Below, piece by piece: positions 5,332 through 6,469 of a stretch of DNA of 6,469 bases. The DNA is from a bacterium (lineage in GTDB: Bacteria; Actinomycetota; Acidimicrobiia; UBA5794; ZC4RG35). The notes beneath the pieces are model-generated. The model was not told where the DNA came from. It saw only the letters and a program-made list of their open reading frames with translations, and searched no databases. The translations under genes were made by a program, and so were the position numbers. The DNA is taken from contig JAPPKR010000069.1 of assembly GCA_028819835.1 (NCBI GenBank), forward strand, positions 1 to 6,469, read 5' to 3'. Position 1 is the stretch's first letter; every line of letters begins with the position of its first letter.

Positions 5332-6469
5332 ATGGTTACCTTTCAGGATTTGCTTAGAAGAGTCAAGGCCCGGATAAGGGAAGTGACCCCGGCCGAGGTC
5401 GAGCCCCGGCTGGGAGACGAAGACCTGCTCTGGCTGGATGTGCGGGAACACGAGGAATACGAGCAGGGCGCCATTCCCGGCGCCCAACTCATTCCCAGGG
5501 GGCTATTGGAGTCTTCCATCTCCATGCAGGTGCCCGATCCCGACACGGAGATAGTGGTCTACTGCGCGGGAGGGGCCCGGTCGGCTCTGGCCGCCCTATC
5601 GCTGCAAGAGTTGGGTTATGAGAACGTGGTGTCGATGGCCGGAGGGTTCGGCCAGTGGAAGGCGGAGGGCCGTCCCTGGTCCGAGCCGGTCACGCTCTCC
5701 TCAGACCAGAAGGTGCGCTACAGCCGGCACACCATGTTGCCCGAAGTTGGAGAGGAAGGCCAGGCCAAGCTTTTGAATTCGCGGGTGCTGCTGGTGGGTG
5801 CGGGCGGACTGGGTTCTCCCGCCGCCCTCTACCTCGCGGCCGCAGGTGTGGGAGTGCTGGGTGTGGTCGACTTCGATGTGGTGGACGCCTCCAATCTCCA
5901 GCGACAGATTCTTCACAACATGGACCGGCTTGGGCATTCCAAGGTGGAGTCGGCGCGCGAGACGCTCACCGCCCTCAATCCCGACGTCAAGGTGGAGCCC
6001 TACGGGGAACGGCTCTCGGCCGCCAATGTGCTGGAGGTGATGTCCGGATTTGACCTGGTGGTCGACGGGGGAGACAACTTCCCGACCCGCTACCTGGTGA
6101 ATGACGCTTCTCTGCACCTCCGCATCCCGGTGGTGCACGGCGCTATCTTCCGCTTCGAGGGCCAGGCCAGTGTTTTCTACCCCTACCAGGGCCCCTGCTA
6201 CCGGTGCCTCTTCCCCCAGCCTCCTCCTCCGGAGCTTGCCCCCTCCTGCGCGGAGGCCGGTGTGCTGGGCGTGCTGCCGGGGATCATCGGTTCCATCGAG
6301 GCCATGGAAGCCATCAAGATGCTTCTCGGGATAGGAGAGCCGTTGGTAGGGAAACTCCTCACCTACGATGCCCTCACCGAGGACTTCCGGATCTTGAATC
6401 TGCGCCGCAACCCAGACTGCCTGGCGTGCGCCGACGAGGATCGGCCGCCTGCCATCGTGGAATACGACC
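5332..6469 (+). CDS. moeB: Rhodanese-MoeB/ThiF fusion: sulfur-carrier adenylyltransferase/sulfurtransferase (3' end missing)
   Basis: The frame is open from the ATG at 5332 to the window end, giving 379 residues without a stop. Residues about 15-117 form a rhodanese domain with LDVREHEEYEQGAIPGA (35-51) and the active-site loop CAGGARS, whose Cys78 would carry the persulfide. Residues about 128-368 form an E1-like adenylyltransferase: RYSRHTMLPEVG (129-140), the ATP-binding GAGGLGS (156-162), SNLQRQILH (187-195) with R191, K204, DGGDNFPTRY (245-254), Cys306 in PSCAEAGVLGVLPG, and two Cys pairs, CYRC (289-292) and CLAC (363-366), likely binding zinc. Such enzymes activate the C-terminal glycine of MoaD-, ThiS- or CysO-like proteins as an acyl-AMP and help load sulfur on it. 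MoeZ and eukaryotic MOCS3 carry the rhodanese at the other end; the N-terminal order is, as recalled, common in actinobacterial proteins named MoeB. The true acceptor is unknown. Little of the protein should be missing. The upstream site is weak (GAAG). Confidence 0.92.
   Translation, partial: MVTFQDLLRRVKARIREVTPAEVEPRLGDEDLLWLDVREHEEYEQGAIPGAQLIPRGLLESSISMQVPDPDTEIVVYCAGGARSALAALSLQELGYENVVSMAGGFGQWKAEGRPWSEPVTLSSDQKVRYSRHTMLPEVGEEGQAKLLNSRVLLVGAGGLGSPAALYLAAAGVGVLGVVDFDVVDASNLQRQILHNMDRLGHSKVESARETLTALNPDVKVEPYGERLSAANVLEVMSGFDLVVDGGDNFPTRYLVNDASLHLRIPVVHGAIFRFEGQASVFYPYQGPCYRCLFPQPPPPELAPSCAEAGVLGVLPGIIGSIEAMEAIKMLLGIGEPLVGKLLTYDALTEDFRILNLRRNPDCLACADEDRPPAIVEYD

Noticed and set aside
4864..5487. 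A 207-codon minus-strand open frame across the end of folD and start of the rhodanese gene
   Set aside because: It covers two conserved genes on the opposite strand and shows no domain; it is a composition shadow.

Overview
This GC-rich window comes from a bacterial chromosome and is almost fully coding. It starts proteins with ATG or GTG, links purH to folD, and carries a MoeB with an N-terminal rhodanese domain and a type III CoA-transferase. This mix fits a high-GC actinobacterium best (Acidimicrobiia-like, inferred); Chloroflexota is the main alternative. No RNA gene, CRISPR array, insertion sequence or phage gene was seen.

Left part (1-1371, minus strand): a two-gene unit reading out of the window. 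A small single-domain cupin (1371-1000) is followed after one codon by a thiamine-diphosphate enzyme of the acetolactate-synthase-like superfamily (996 to the window edge). Only the first 332 residues of that enzyme are present, holding the PYR domain and most of the central domain. A 124-base divergent intergenic region separates this unit from a plus-strand gene.

Middle (1496-2770, plus strand): an intact CaiB/BaiF (family III) CoA-transferase. It resembles 2-methylfumaryl-CoA isomerase (Mct, mesaconyl-CoA C1-C4 CoA transferase) of the 3-hydroxypropionate bicycle closely along its length, including the AWD segment with the catalytic Asp. The usual partners (mesaconyl-CoA hydratases and citramalyl-CoA lyase) are not next to it, so its role here is open. 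Its closeness to the divergent cupin/ThDP unit suggests, but does not prove, a shared pathway for a branched C5 or 2-oxo acid.

Right part (2925-6469, plus strand): housekeeping one-carbon, purine and sulfur-transfer genes. PurH performs the last two steps of IMP synthesis using 10-formyl-THF. FolD, overlapping purH by one base (TGATG), makes that cofactor. After 47 bases comes a rhodanese-MoeB/ThiF fusion that would adenylate and sulfurate a ubiquitin-like sulfur carrier for molybdopterin, thiamine or cysteine synthesis; it runs off the right edge.

The most unusual item is the mct homolog placed opposite a cupin/ThDP pair. The rest is well-known biology with a few local oddities.
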